DNA of 61,910 nucleotides from Syntrophaceae bacterium UBA1163. Its GTDB lineage: Bacteria > Desulfobacterota > BSN033 > UBA1163. The stretch is from assembly GCA_002311635.1 (NCBI GenBank), contig DBZJ01000244.1, positions 5,486 to 67,395 of the forward strand, given 5' to 3'. Under the pieces are notes generated by a model. The model searched no databases, was not told the origin of the DNA, and saw only the letters and a list, made by a program, of their open reading frames with translations. Below, in pieces: positions 33,538 through 43,139 of the stretch. The translations under genes were made by a program, and so were the position numbers. Each line of letters opens with the position of its first letter. Position 1 is the stretch's first letter.

Positions 33538-36500
33538 CTTGCTTCCACAAGGGCTTCGCACTTGGCCCACAGTTGGGGATCTCTGAAGTGCATCAACTCT
33601 ATCGCTCTGGCCGGGCACTCGGCCGCGCAACTGCCGCAGCCTTTGCACTTGGCCAGATCAATCTCCGCCTCGCCCTTCACATTGATCACAGGGACTTCAT
33701 AAGGGCAAACCCTTACACACGTCAAACAGGCCGCACACCGCTCGCCCTCCACCATGGCGACCACACCGCCCACCAGCATCTTCTCTTTGGATAAGATGGT
33801 ACAGGCTCGAGACGCTGCTGCACTTGCCTGAGTGATCGTTTCGCTGATCAATTTCGGTCCGTGGGCCCCACCAGCAAGATACATGCCATCGGTTGCAAAG
33901 TCAACAGGCCTCAACTTCATATGGGCTTCCAAAAAGAAACCTTCCATCGTACGAGGGACCTTCAGCATCGTTGCCAATTCTTCATTCTCTCTCGGAATGG
34001 TGGCTGCGGAAAGAACCACGAAGTCAGGCCTTATCTCCATCCGTTCTTTCAAGATTCTATCCAGATAGGAGACAAGGAGACCTTCCCCATCCTTCTTGAC
34101 TTCGGGTTTCTCTTCCGGTTCGTATCGGATGAACAGGATGCCTTGCTCCCGGGCTTTCGCGTAGTAGGATTCTGCAAGGCCATAGGTCCGCACATCCCGG
34201 TAGAGGATAGAGATATTGGCGTTAGGGTTCAGCTCTTTGATCTTAAGAGCATTCTTCACGGCGGTTGCGCAGCAAGTTCGGCTGCAGTTGGGTCGCTCCT
34301 TGTTCCGGGACCCTACACATTGGATCATTACAATGTGATTGGCCCGGGCCACCTCTTCGGGTTGATTGACAATCCGACTCTCTAATTCAAGCTGCGTGAC
34401 AACGCGCGGGTCTTCGCCATAGAGGTATTCGTTTGGTTTCCATTCTTGAGCGCCGGTGGCCAAGATTGTTATGCCATGTTCAATCTTCCGGTAATACATG
34501 GTAGGCGCCACCATCACTCCGGTGGAGAAGTTTCCTTTGGAGCCGCTGAAATCGACCACCAAGGCATTGGTGATGACATGGATCAGAGGATGGTTCGTGA
34601 CCCGGTTAATCAAATCTTTTAAGAAGGTCTGGACATTTTGACCTTCGAGGGTATAGTGAAGGTTTCTCAGATTTCCTCCTAACTGGGCTTCTTTCTCGAG
34701 GAGGAAGATCTCGTATCCTTGCTCTGCGAGCTTGAGCGCAGCGGTCATCCCGGCCACTCCTCCTCCGATGACCAATCCTTTTTGGATCACCGGCAATCCG
34801 ACTTCACTGAGAGCTCGGATCAGGCGGGCGTTGGCCACGGCCATGCGGACAAGGTCCTTCGCCTTAAGCGTCGCTTCATCCTTCTGCCGCATATGGACCC
34901 AGGAACATTGATCGCGGATGTTTGCCATCTCAAAGAGGTATTTATTTAATCCCGCCTCCCGGCAGGTTTCTCTAAACATCGGTTCATGCGTCCTTGGAGA
35001 ACAGGAGGCCACAATGACACGATTCAGGTGATTCTCTTCGATCGCTTTCTTGATTTTTCCCTGGGTGTCCTGGGAACAGGTGTAGAGATTGTCCTCAACG
35101 TGGACGACGTTTTTCAGTGTCCTCGCGTACTCCCTGACTTCAGGCACATTGACCACGCCTCCGATGTTGATGCCGCAATTGCAGACGAAGACGCCGATGC
35201 GGGGTTCTTCCGCTGTCACATCCGCCTCGGGAGGATATTCTTTTTTGGTGACCATGGTTCCCCGTGCCGAAGCGATCAGTCCTGTGGCATCGGCCACGGC
35301 ACCGCTTGCCTGAGAGACCGTTTCCGGGATGTCTTTCGGCCCTTGAAACACCCCGCAGACGTAGACGCCTGGTTTGGATGTCGAGGTGGGCTCGAAAGGT
35401 TTTGTCTTGCAGAATCCATGAGACTCCACCTCAACGCCCATCCGTTTCGCCATCTCAACCGTTTCCTTGGATGGGACCATGCCTACAGAAAGAACGACCA
35501 AATCAAATTCCTCTTCCACGAACTTGGCTTCTTCATCCAGGTAAGTCACCAGGAGATTTTTTGTTTTAAAATGCTCCCTAATTCTGGAGACCATACACTT
35601 GATGAACCGGACGCCGTATTCGGATTTTGCTCTCTCATAATACGCATCGAACCCTTTCCCATAAGCCCGGACATCCATATAAAAGATGGTGGGCTCGACA
35701 AAATTGGCATGTTCTTTGGCAATGATGGCCTCTTTCGTCGCGTACATGCAGCACACGGATGAACAGTAATCCTGTCCACAAGAGATATCGCGGCTTCCGA
35801 CACACTGGATAAAAGCGATCTTTCGCGGGTGTCCTGCATCCGAAGGACGCTGGACCACACCGGCATAAGGGCCGCTGGCACTGAGCATCCGTTCGAACTC
35901 GATGCTTGTGACGACATTTGGGTAGACACCGTAGCCGAATTCGGGCCGAATATTTCCGTCCACGGTTTTAAACCCGGGTGTCAGAATGACCGCTCCGACC
36001 TGGAGGTCAACGATTTTCTCGCGGTCATCATGATTGACGGCCCCCGCACGGCAGGCGAAGACGCACTGCAGACACTCGGAGCAGATGCCGCATTCCAGGC
36101 ATCGCCTGGCTGCCTCGATCACTTCTTCTTCGGTCAGCCCTGATTCCACTTCTGAAAAATCGCCCTTGCGCTCGCCCGCTTCACGCTTTTTAGGGACTGC
36201 ACGAGCAGCTTGTGACTTGACCTCCATGAGCTGTTTTGCCTGAGATGGTTCGAGTTTAGCCTCGGGGAGCTTTTCGATGGATTCTAAAACCGGCGGCCAT
36301 ATCCTTGCTTCTTTCTCTTCCTGTTTCAGGTAGGCTTCAATCGAGCGCGCTGCCTTGTGTCCTGCAGAGATGGCATCCACGACAAAAGTTGTTCCCGTGA
36401 CCACATCGCCGCCAGCAAAAATCCCCGGCACATTGGTCGCAAGTGTGTCTTTATCAGCCGCTACTGTCCGGCCGCGCACCGTCTCTACCTTGTTGCTCAA

Positions 36501-38048
36501 CAAAGTAAGGTCAGGCCTCTGGCCGATGGCAAAGATAACCACATCACAAGGAATGACTGTCTCTGTCCCGGGGATCTCGTCAAAATCAGGCCGGCCTTCA
36601 ATAAAGCCTCGGAAATCCACGTCGACGGTTCGTACGCCTGTGATATACCCGTCTTTGTTTGTTACCTCCTTGAACGTTCGGCCGGGATAGACATCAATGC
36701 CTTCATCCTGAGCGTCACGGACTTCCCAATCGTGGGCAGGCATTTTTTCTCGACTCTCAAGGCAAGACATGCCCACCCAGCTTGCGCCCATTCGCACTGA
36801 AGACATAGCCGCATCAATGGCTACATTCCCGCCACCGAGGACCAAGATGCGTTTATTCGCAATTTTTGATTTGATGTTTGATGCTCCTGAAAGGCTGACC
36901 TCGCGCAAGAAGTCTGTGGTGATGTGAACATCGGGCAGGTCATTTCCAGGGATAGGGAGCTTAATGCCAATATGAGCGCCTGCTGCAACAAAGACCGCGT
37001 CAAAATCTTCGAGCAACCCTGTCACATCTTGCACGCGGTGGTTCAGCTTCAGTTCCACCCCTCTTGAGATGATTTCATCTATCTCACATTGGAGCAAGTC
37101 ATAGGGCATGCGATATTCCGGGATGCCTACGCGCATCATTCCACCCGGTGCAGGCAGCGCTTCGAAGACGGTCACGGAGTAACCTTTACGGATCAAGTCG
37201 TTGGCCGCGGTCAACCCCGCTGGACCAGCGCCGACAATGGCGACTTTTTTCCCCGCTCCACTGGTATCCGGAGCTTTCTGGACCCCCGACGCGTACACCT
37301 TCTGGATCTCTTCAGGATGTGCGAATGCCCAGTCGCTCACAAAACGTTTGAAATGCATGATGTTGACGGGTTCACTTCCCACCTCGGTTCGCGTGCAAGC
37401 CTCCTCACACCGGTGGTTGCATACGCGTCCGCACACGGAAGGGAAAGGGTTATCTTCTTTGATGGTTCGGTACGCATCGGCAAAGCGTTTCTCACGGATG
37501 AGTGCGACATAGCCCATGGCGCGCTGTTCAATCGGACAGGCGTTACGGCATGGCGCTTCGCCACGTTTTTCGATGGCGAAGGCATTCGGGATGGCTTGGG
37601 GATATTTTTTGTAGATCGCCTTGCGCGTGGAGAGCAGGGCGTTGAACTCATCGGGACGGATGATGGGACAGGCGGCTGCACAATCACCGCATCCCGTGCA
37701 TTTGGCCGTGTCCACAAAGCGGGCATGTTGATGAAGGCGGACGGTAAAATTTCCTGGCTCGCCTGAGATCCCTTCGACATCGGTGGCCGTCAGGATACGA
37801 ATGTTAAGATGACGGCCTGCCTCGACCAGCTTGGGAGAGATGATGCACATGGAGCAGTCGTTCGTGGGGAAGGTCTTATCCAATTGGGCCATCACCCCGC
37901 CAATCGCAGGCGACGACTCCACCAGATAGACATAGTAGCCAGATTCGGCGAGGTCGAGGGATGCTTGGATCCCGGCGATCCCACCTCCGACGACCATCAC
38001 TGCTCCTACTTTATCTCCAGCTTTTTCTTGCATTTGGTCTCCCATCAT
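33531..38048 (-). CDS. hdrA: HdrA-type flavoprotein: HdrA / GltD-like / HdrA fusion
   Basis: About 1505 residues, far longer than the usual HdrA. Order: an HdrA FAD-binding start (V-V-G-G-G-I-A-G near 20, N-D-C-S-M-C), a first ferredoxin motif (C-T-G-C-G-D-C-A-A-A-C-P), an inserted GltD/NfnB-like NAD(P)H:acceptor module (P-C-R-N-A-C-P, C-G-R-V-C, second Rossmann G-A-G-P-A-G near 263, A-I-G-Q-R-P near 511), C-L-E-C-G-I-C-S-E-C-L-Q-C (about 650), the rest of HdrA, then a second complete HdrA (V-C-N-C-G-I-N about 954, G-G-G-V-A-G about 1094) and a C-terminal two-cluster ferredoxin. It is probably the electron-confurcating hub for MetFV. ATG 38048 has GGAG upstream; 38033 is the alternative. Codons further upstream are repeat words. 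Confidence 0.88.
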   Translation of the reverse strand: MMGDQMQEKAGDKVGAVMVVGGGIAGIQASLDLAESGYYVYLVESSPAIGGVMAQLDKTFPTNDCSMCIISPKLVEAGRHLNIRILTATDVEGISGEPGNFTVRLHQHARFVDTAKCTGCGDCAAACPIIRPDEFNALLSTRKAIYKKYPQAIPNAFAIEKRGEAPCRNACPIEQRAMGYVALIREKRFADAYRTIKEDNPFPSVCGRVCNHRCEEACTRTEVGSEPVNIMHFKRFVSDWAFAHPEEIQKVYASGVQKAPDTSGAGKKVAIVGAGPAGLTAANDLIRKGYSVTVFEALPAPGGMMRVGIPEYRMPYDLLQCEIDEIISRGVELKLNHRVQDVTGLLEDFDAVFVAAGAHIGIKLPIPGNDLPDVHITTDFLREVSLSGASNIKSKIANKRILVLGGGNVAIDAAMSSVRMGASWVGMSCLESREKMPAHDWEVRDAQDEGIDVYPGRTFKEVTNKDGYITGVRTVDVDFRGFIEGRPDFDEIPGTETVIPCDVVIFAIGQRPDLTLLSNKVETVRGRTVAADKDTLATNVPGIFAGGDVVTGTTFVVDAISAGHKAARSIEAYLKQEEKEARIWPPVLESIEKLPEAKLEPSQAKQLMEVKSQAARAVPKKREAGERKGDFSEVESGLTEEEVIEAARRCLECGICSECLQCVFACRAGAVNHDDREKIVDLQVGAVILTPGFKTVDGNIRPEFGYGVYPNVVTSIEFERMLSASGPYAGVVQRPSDAGHPRKIAFIQCVGSRDISCGQDYCSSVCCMYATKEAIIAKEHANFVEPTIFYMDVRAYGKGFDAYYERAKSEYGVRFIKCMVSRIREHFKTKNLLVTYLDEEAKFVEEEFDLVVLSVGMVPSKETVEMAKRMGVEVESHGFCKTKPFEPTSTSKPGVYVCGVFQGPKDIPETVSQASGAVADATGLIASARGTMVTKKEYPPEADVTAEEPRIGVFVCNCGINIGGVVNVPEVREYARTLKNVVHVEDNLYTCSQDTQGKIKKAIEENHLNRVIVASCSPRTHEPMFRETCREAGLNKYLFEMANIRDQCSWVHMRQKDEATLKAKDLVRMAVANARLIRALSEVGLPVIQKGLVIGGGVAGMTAALKLAEQGYEIFLLEKEAQLGGNLRNLHYTLEGQNVQTFLKDLINRVTNHPLIHVITNALVVDFSGSKGNFSTGVMVAPTMYYRKIEHGITILATGAQEWKPNEYLYGEDPRVVTQLELESRIVNQPEEVARANHIVMIQCVGSRNKERPNCSRTCCATAVKNALKIKELNPNANISILYRDVRTYGLAESYYAKAREQGILFIRYEPEEKPEVKKDGEGLLVSYLDRILKERMEIRPDFVVLSAATIPRENEELATMLKVPRTMEGFFLEAHMKLRPVDFATDGMYLAGGAHGPKLISETITQASAAASRACTILSKEKMLVGGVVAMVEGERCAACLTCVRVCPYEVPVINVKGEAEIDLAKCKGCGSCAAECPARAIELMHFRDPQLWAKCEALVEASV

Positions 38049-38081
38049 TCCTGACTCCGGCGGCTTTTCTTTGGGTCGTTT

Positions 38082-38228
38082 TAAATTCCAAATCACAAAT
38101 TCCAAATCCCAAACAAATCCCAAATTCCAATATCAAAATTCAAAACTTTCTCGTTTAGTAAATTCGTATTTCGAACATTGGTGCTTATTTGGAATTTGGT
38201 GCTTGGTACTTGGAATTTTACGCATTTG
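38082..38228. repeat. Foldback of 7-nt words, AAATTCC type
   Basis: Left arm AAATTCC, AAATCAC, AAATTCC, AAATCCC, then AAATCCC, AAATTCC, AATATCA. Right arm TTTGGAA, TTTGGTG, CTTGGTA, CTTGGAA. It lies between hdrB and hdrA; hdrB stops 2 bases beyond it. Confidence 0.75.
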
Positions 38229-38229
38229 A

Positions 38230-39081
38230 TTACATTAATCCCTTCGCACTCAATATCTTCATGGGGTCTGTGATGTGCCGGTGAAGCCATTTCCTGACAT
38301 CTTTATGACCCAGGGCCAACCCCATCAATTCCGTAAAGTAAAGGATGGGGAGATTGTATCTCTTGCCCGTCTCCTTCTCCAATTCTCCCTGGCGGGTATC
38401 GAGATTGGCCTGACACATCGGACAGCCCGTGACCAAACAGTCCGCCTCGGCCTCCATTGCCATGGAGAGGAGGCGGTCGTTCAATTTCTTAACGATGTCT
38501 GTCCGCGTCATCACGAGACTGGCTCCACAACAATCGGTTTTGTAGCACCATGGAACAGGATCAGCGCCCAGGGTTTTCATCAATCGGTCCATATGTTGAG
38601 GGTTCTCATATTCCCGCACGCCTGTCATTTTTGGAGGTCGAACGGTAAGGCAACCGTAGTAGCAAGCCACCTTAAGCCCTGAGAGGGACTTTGCGCGCTT
38701 TTTTTTCACCTCTTCTAAGATGCCATCGTCGCAGAAAAAGTCCAGTGCATATCGAATGGGGACATTGCCGTGGTAGGAAAGATGGACTTTTTCCGGGTGT
38801 TCCTTGACCTCTTTCTCCGCTGCCTTAAATCGGCTGTAGCATGCCACACACGGGACCAGCAAGTCGCGATCGTTCTTTTCGGCGAGACCAAGATTCCGGG
38901 CGGCGAGATCGATGGCCAGCTTTTCATCCGTGCAGTGGGCTGAGCTCGCCCCGCAACAGGTCCAATCCTCTAATTCGTAGAGCTGAATATCGAGGAGTTT
39001 GGATACGCCTCGGATTGAATCATCGTACTCTCGGGCGGTTCCGTGAAGGGAGCATCCAGGATAGTAAGAGACCTCTTTCAT
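38230..39081 (-). CDS. hdrB: HdrB-type heterodisulfide reductase subunit
   Basis: 283 residues from ATG 39081 (GAGGAAG upstream); a longer frame only translates repeat words. Two CCG domains, the signature of HdrB: C-S-L-H-G ... W-T-C-C-G-A-S-S ... C-V-A-C, and C-Y-Y-G-C ... T-D-C-C-G-A-S ... C-P-M-C. In methanogens these hold the non-cubane [4Fe-4S] clusters that reduce CoM-S-S-CoB. Bacterial homologues act on other disulfides or relay electrons. Here it sits with hdrC, hdrA, mvhD, metV and metF. Confidence 0.9.
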   Translation of the reverse strand: MKEVSYYPGCSLHGTAREYDDSIRGVSKLLDIQLYELEDWTCCGASSAHCTDEKLAIDLAARNLGLAEKNDRDLLVPCVACYSRFKAAEKEVKEHPEKVHLSYHGNVPIRYALDFFCDDGILEEVKKKRAKSLSGLKVACYYGCLTVRPPKMTGVREYENPQHMDRLMKTLGADPVPWCYKTDCCGASLVMTRTDIVKKLNDRLLSMAMEAEADCLVTGCPMCQANLDTRQGELEKETGKRYNLPILYFTELMGLALGHKDVRKWLHRHITDPMKILSAKGLM

Positions 39082-39095
39082 TTTTATCTTCCTCA

Positions 39096-39232
39096 GCAAT
39101 TCAAATCCCAATCTCCAAATTCCAAATCCCAAATAAATTACAATAAGCAATGCCCAAATGACCCAACCCACACATTTCGGTCATTGGAGCTTTGGTCATT
39201 GTTTGGGGTTTGGTGCTTGGGATTTGGTGCTT
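39096..39232. repeat. Foldback of 7-nt words, AAATTCC type (second copy)
   Basis: Left arm CAAATCCC, AATCTCC, AAATTCC, AAATCCC, AAATAAA. Right arm GTTTGGG, GTTTGGT, GCTTGGG, ATTTGGT. The hdrC TAA stop overlaps its end. Confidence 0.75.
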
Positions 39233-39801
39233 TATTGTCTCGCTCCTTTCTCAAAAGCGTTGAAAATCTCCTTAACCTCTTTTTTTCCACCGCAAAATTT
39301 CGACGGCAGCAGTTTAATCTTCCCCTTGCGGTACATCTTCCATCCCAAGGCAGCATCCTTAAAAAAATCTTTCGTCTTGGATTTAAATTGGAGGATGAGG
39401 CTGAGCTCGTGAATCCGGCCTCTTGATTTGATTGTGTCTAAAAAAGCGGAGTGGAAAATGGGGATATCCTTTTCTCCGGGTTTGAATTCAGAATGCACGG
39501 CCAGCGCTCTTAATGTATCCATGATTTTGGCAATATCGATGTTATTCGGGCATCGAACGCTGCACGTGTAGCAGGAGGCGCAGATCCAAATCGTGTTTGA
39601 GGTGAGGACCTTTTCCCGATGGCCGTACTGGATGTGACGGAGCATTTGATTGGGGAGGACATCCATCGCATAAGCGATGGGACATCCTGCCGAACATTTC
39701 TGGCATTGAAAACAGGCGCTAATTTTTTCGCCGCTGGCCTGAGCCACTTCAGACAGGAAGGGATTTGCCTTCTGGTTTTCCCGTGCGTTCAGTTCCGTCA
39801 T
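39232..39801 (-). CDS. hdrC: HdrC-type iron-sulfur subunit
   Basis: 189 residues from ATG 39801 (GAGGAG just upstream). Two [4Fe-4S] motifs, C-F-Q-C-Q-K-C-S-A-G-C-P and C-A-S-C-Y-T-C-S-V-R-C-P, separated by about 35 residues as in HdrC. It links HdrA to HdrB. Its start overlaps the 3' end of the histidine kinase gene by 53 bases, implying co-transcription with the kinase. It ends at a word-repeat foldback. Confidence 0.9.
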   Translation of the reverse strand: MTELNARENQKANPFLSEVAQASGEKISACFQCQKCSAGCPIAYAMDVLPNQMLRHIQYGHREKVLTSNTIWICASCYTCSVRCPNNIDIAKIMDTLRALAVHSEFKPGEKDIPIFHSAFLDTIKSRGRIHELSLILQFKSKTKDFFKDAALGWKMYRKGKIKLLPSKFCGGKKEVKEIFNAFEKGARQ

Positions 39802-42139
39802 ATGCTCCTCGATCTTGAATGGAAGGGTTTTCCAGGATCGCCTGCGTTTCGTGATGAACGGGAAGCTCGATGGTAAACGTGGTGCCTTCACCCGCCTGGC
39901 TTTTTACGCTGATCTTTCCCCCGTGGTCCTCAACGATTCCATAAGAAGTGGCGAGTCCCAGCCCCGTCCCCTTTCCCACCTCCTTGGTGGTGAAGAAGGG
40001 ATCGAAGATTCGGGTGAGGTTCTCCGGGGGAATGCCCTCCCCGGTATCGGTACACTCCACAAAGACCGTCTTCTGATCCGGGGCACAGAAGGTCGTGATG
40101 GTCAGCGTTCCGCCGCCGCGCATCGCTTCTGCCGCATTCACGATAATATTCATGAAGACTTGTTTCAATTGGCTTGCATTTCCGCGGACGAAGGGCAGGA
40201 AGGCGTCGAGTTTCTTCACGATATGGATGTTGTGGAATAAAGCCTGATTCACCAGGAAGAAGAGTCCGTCCGTAATGGCTCGATTGATGTCAGTGGGTTC
40301 CATCTTCGGTTCGGTTTGGCGAGCGAATTCAAGGAGGCTCTTGACGATCTCCTTACAGCGGCCTGCCTCCTGAACGATTCGAACCAAATCTGCCCGCCGC
40401 GAATCCGTCTCGGGAAGGTCCTCCATCATCAGACTGGAGTAAATAAGAATTCCACCCAAAGGGTTGTTGATCTCATGGGCGATTCCCGCTGCCAGTTTTC
40501 CGAGAGACGCCATCTTCTCGGAACTGACTAGTTGCAGGTGGGTCTCTTGGAGCTTCTTTTCCATGTTCAGGCGGGGTCTCAAATCCGTAAAGATACCCAC
40601 ACTGGCGATTTCCTGGCCGCTCCCGTTATAGATGAGGGCGGCGGAGAGCTGAATGGGGATTTCTTTCCCAAACTTATTGACCGCGTTCATCTGGGTGGGA
40701 ATAAATTTTCCTACCCCCCCGTATTCCTGGCTTCGGAGTTTCTTCATGATTTCTTTCGCCACGCCCTCTTTGTAGATCTTGGTAATATGGAGCTTGCCGA
40801 TCACCTCCTCTGCCTTGTATCCGGTCAGCGCCTCCGCTCCTTTGTTAAAGATGAAGATATTGCCTTTCATGTCCGCCGCGATGATCCCATCCACGGAACT
40901 CTCGATCAGGTTCATGAAGAATTCATTGGCTTCGCGAAGTTGATTCTCGATCCGCTTTCTCTCGGAGATATCCAGGTTGATCCCCTGGTAGCCGACGACC
41001 TCTCCCTTCTCATTCTTGATCGGGTGAGAGGTCAGCAAGACGGTGATCCTGTCCCCGTTCCCCTTTCTGAATTCCACCTCCAAGTCTTTGACATGCCCCT
41101 CTCTTTCGATCCTCTCCTGAAAAGCTCTCCGATCCTCCGGGTTGACGTAGAGATCCTGGGTGATATCTATTTTGAGAAATTCTTCTTTCGTAGGATATCC
41201 CAGCATATCGAGCAGGGCCTGGTTACAGTCCAAAAACTTGCCCTCCTTCGAGCTGATGAAGAGACCATGCCTCACCCTTTCGAAGAGGTCTCTGAGTTTT
41301 TCCCCAGAATCCCTGAGGTCCCTCTCGAATTTTTTCCGGTCTGTGATGTCCCGGATGTACGCATAGGTCTTAACCTCTCCCGTATCCGACTCGGCCAAAG
41401 CAATACAAACCTCTGCATCCTTGACCTGCCCCTGGGAGGTCAGGATATTCATTTCGGTGCAGAGCTTCTCGCCTATTCCCACACCGCGGGTGACCGTTCC
41501 CTCAAGAAATTGTTTGTTCTCTTTTCCAATGACCGAGAAGAAATTTCTTCCGATCAATTCTTTCTTGGGAATCCCGGTGATTTCGGAGGCCATCTGATTG
41601 GCAAAAATGATCTTAAACGTCTGATCGAAGACCAGGATTCCATCGTCCCCCATCTCAGCGATTTTCTCGAATTGTTGGGTGGCCTCCCGGATCCGCCGCT
41701 CCATTCTTTTCGACTCCGTAATATCTTGGAGGTAGGCATAGCCCTTCCGGGCTCCTTGGGGTGCCTCCGCCAAGGCAATACAAATCTCGACCTCTTTGAT
41801 CTCTTCACGAGAGGTGCAAAGCTGAACCTCGGCGCACGTTTTCTCGCCATAACGTTCAGGATGGCTGAAGAGGTCTTCGACAAAGGATGGATGGGGCTTG
41901 CCTAAAAGGGAGAGGACCGACATTTTCAGCAACTCTCGGCTCGAATATCCGGTGATTTCGGAAGCCATCCGATTTGCAAATTGGATCTGATAGCGATCAT
42001 CAAATACTAAGATCCCGTCGTTTCCCAATTCGGCGATGGATTGAAACATCTCTGAGCCCACCTCCTTCTTCTTGACAAGGATAAGTGGCTCGGGCGGTTT
42101 CTTTCTTTTTGTCGGCGCAGTTGGTTTTTTGACAGTCAT
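39749..42139 (-). CDS. Multi-PAS sensor histidine kinase (NtrB-like)
   Basis: 796 residues. Four PAS domains in tandem (starting about 40, 170, 300 and 420, each with the G-x-L/I-V-F-D or similar pattern and PAC ends such as G-Y-A-Y-L-Q-D-I-T), then a HisKA helix with His555 in G-I-A-H-E-I-N-N-P-L and an ATPase domain (N-I-I-V-N-A-A-E-A-M, D-T-G-E-G-I, G-K-G-T-G-L-G-L-A-T). No membrane segment, so it senses an internal signal, perhaps redox. It lies between metF copy 2 and hdrC. ATG 42139 keeps a Lys/Pro-rich N-terminus; ATG 42214 is possible but lies in GC-rich repeat-like sequence. Confidence 0.85.
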   Translation of the reverse strand: MTVKKPTAPTKRKKPPEPLILVKKKEVGSEMFQSIAELGNDGILVFDDRYQIQFANRMASEITGYSSRELLKMSVLSLLGKPHPSFVEDLFSHPERYGEKTCAEVQLCTSREEIKEVEICIALAEAPQGARKGYAYLQDITESKRMERRIREATQQFEKIAEMGDDGILVFDQTFKIIFANQMASEITGIPKKELIGRNFFSVIGKENKQFLEGTVTRGVGIGEKLCTEMNILTSQGQVKDAEVCIALAESDTGEVKTYAYIRDITDRKKFERDLRDSGEKLRDLFERVRHGLFISSKEGKFLDCNQALLDMLGYPTKEEFLKIDITQDLYVNPEDRRAFQERIEREGHVKDLEVEFRKGNGDRITVLLTSHPIKNEKGEVVGYQGINLDISERKRIENQLREANEFFMNLIESSVDGIIAADMKGNIFIFNKGAEALTGYKAEEVIGKLHITKIYKEGVAKEIMKKLRSQEYGGVGKFIPTQMNAVNKFGKEIPIQLSAALIYNGSGQEIASVGIFTDLRPRLNMEKKLQETHLQLVSSEKMASLGKLAAGIAHEINNPLGGILIYSSLMMEDLPETDSRRADLVRIVQEAGRCKEIVKSLLEFARQTEPKMEPTDINRAITDGLFFLVNQALFHNIHIVKKLDAFLPFVRGNASQLKQVFMNIIVNAAEAMRGGGTLTITTFCAPDQKTVFVECTDTGEGIPPENLTRIFDPFFTTKEVGKGTGLGLATSYGIVEDHGGKISVKSQAGEGTTFTIELPVHHETQAILENPSIQDRGAYDGTERTGKPEGKSLPV

Positions 42140-42263
42140 AACCGTCCCGGGGTAGCCTATTTCCTTCGGGTTGACAGGAAAACAAGGTAACCCTTCGGTC
42201 CTCACCCCTTCCATAGCCCTTCCCCCTTACGGGGAGAGGAGAGTGAGACGCTGAGTGTGTATT

Positions 42264-43139
42264 CTACAGTCCTGCATAATCCAGGAGCGCGGGGACCTGT
42301 TTTTCCCATCCGATGGGAATGATCTGGACTCCTTGGCAGAGTGGTTTCAACGCCTTGATCAGACCCCCGGCGATCTCAACGCTTGCCTGCTGTTTATCCG
42401 ACGCCTTCATCATTCGGTCGATGACTGAATCCGGGATGGAAGCTCCCTCCACATGCTTGTTTACATAGCGGGCCATGCCCACTGATTTGAGCAGGGTGAT
42501 GCCAGCGATGATGGGGACCTTGAAGTGTGCCACTTTTTTGGCGAAGGCCTCAAAAAGGCTTGCATCGTAGATCGAATGGGTGAAGAAGAAATCAACTCCC
42601 ATCCGTATCTTCTTCTCCATGTCCATGACCTCTAGGTCGAGGACATGACCTTTCGCGGCGGCGTTGATGTGGGTGCCTACGCAGAATTTTGGTTTTCCTT
42701 GAAGATCATTCCCTGCGAGGTCGTAGCCTTCTTGGAGACGCTTGGCCGCGCCGAGCAAACCCATGACGTCGAGATCAAAGACCGCTTTGGCTTCGAAGTG
42801 ATCCCCGGTAGAGGGTTGATCGCCGTGGACGAGGAAGAGGTTCTTGAGGCCCAGAGTGGAGGCGTTTAAGAGTTCGGATTGCAGTGCCAATCGGTTCCGG
42901 TCGCTACAGGAGAGATTGTAGATCACCTCCATCCCCTTTTTTGCCTTTAGCAGGGTGCATACTGAAAGGGATCCCAGCCTCATGATGGCATTCTGGAGGT
43001 CTGGCACGTTGATCGCATCCACGCGCCCTTTGAAGAGTTCGGCATAGTCGTACAACTCGGAGACGTCGCTTCCCTTAGGAGGCTGGAGCTCGACGACGAC
43101 TGCGAATTTTCCCGAATCCAATCGTTCCTTAAATGTCAT
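42264..43139 (-). CDS. metF: Methylenetetrahydrofolate reductase, MetF-type (copy 2, divergent)
   Basis: 291 residues from ATG 43139 (GAGAGGAG upstream). MetF fold with V-E-L-Q-P-P-K-G, V-D-A-I-N-V-P-D, L-S-C-S-D-R-N-R-L-A, N-L-F-L-V-H-G-D-Q and F-F-F-T-H-S-I-Y. It differs clearly from copies 1 and 3: S-C-S-D-R replaces V-C-R-D-R and H-G-D-Q replaces S-G-D-H. It is coupled to metV copy 2 and the membrane redox genes, so it may be a distinct isoenzyme with another electron donor. Confidence 0.85.
   Translation of the reverse strand: MTFKERLDSGKFAVVVELQPPKGSDVSELYDYAELFKGRVDAINVPDLQNAIMRLGSLSVCTLLKAKKGMEVIYNLSCSDRNRLALQSELLNASTLGLKNLFLVHGDQPSTGDHFEAKAVFDLDVMGLLGAAKRLQEGYDLAGNDLQGKPKFCVGTHINAAAKGHVLDLEVMDMEKKIRMGVDFFFTHSIYDASLFEAFAKKVAHFKVPIIAGITLLKSVGMARYVNKHVEGASIPDSVIDRMMKASDKQQASVEIAGGLIKALKPLCQGVQIIPIGWEKQVPALLDYAGL

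Noticed and set aside
34986..35762. 258-codon plus-strand frame opposite hdrA
   Set aside because: Shadow of the HdrA reading frame.
38049..38123. N-terminal extension of HdrA
   Set aside because: Codons come from the word-repeat arm (aromatic W/F-rich text); starts at 38048 or 38033 have ribosome sites.
39082..39171. N-terminal hydrophobic extension of HdrB (possible membrane anchor)
   Set aside because: The hydrophobic residues are a translation of the AAATTCC word repeat; a good ribosome site supports the start at 39081.
40532..41905. 457-codon plus-strand frame opposite the PAS kinase
   Set aside because: Antisense to clear PAS and kinase motifs; composition is biased and no family pattern is visible.
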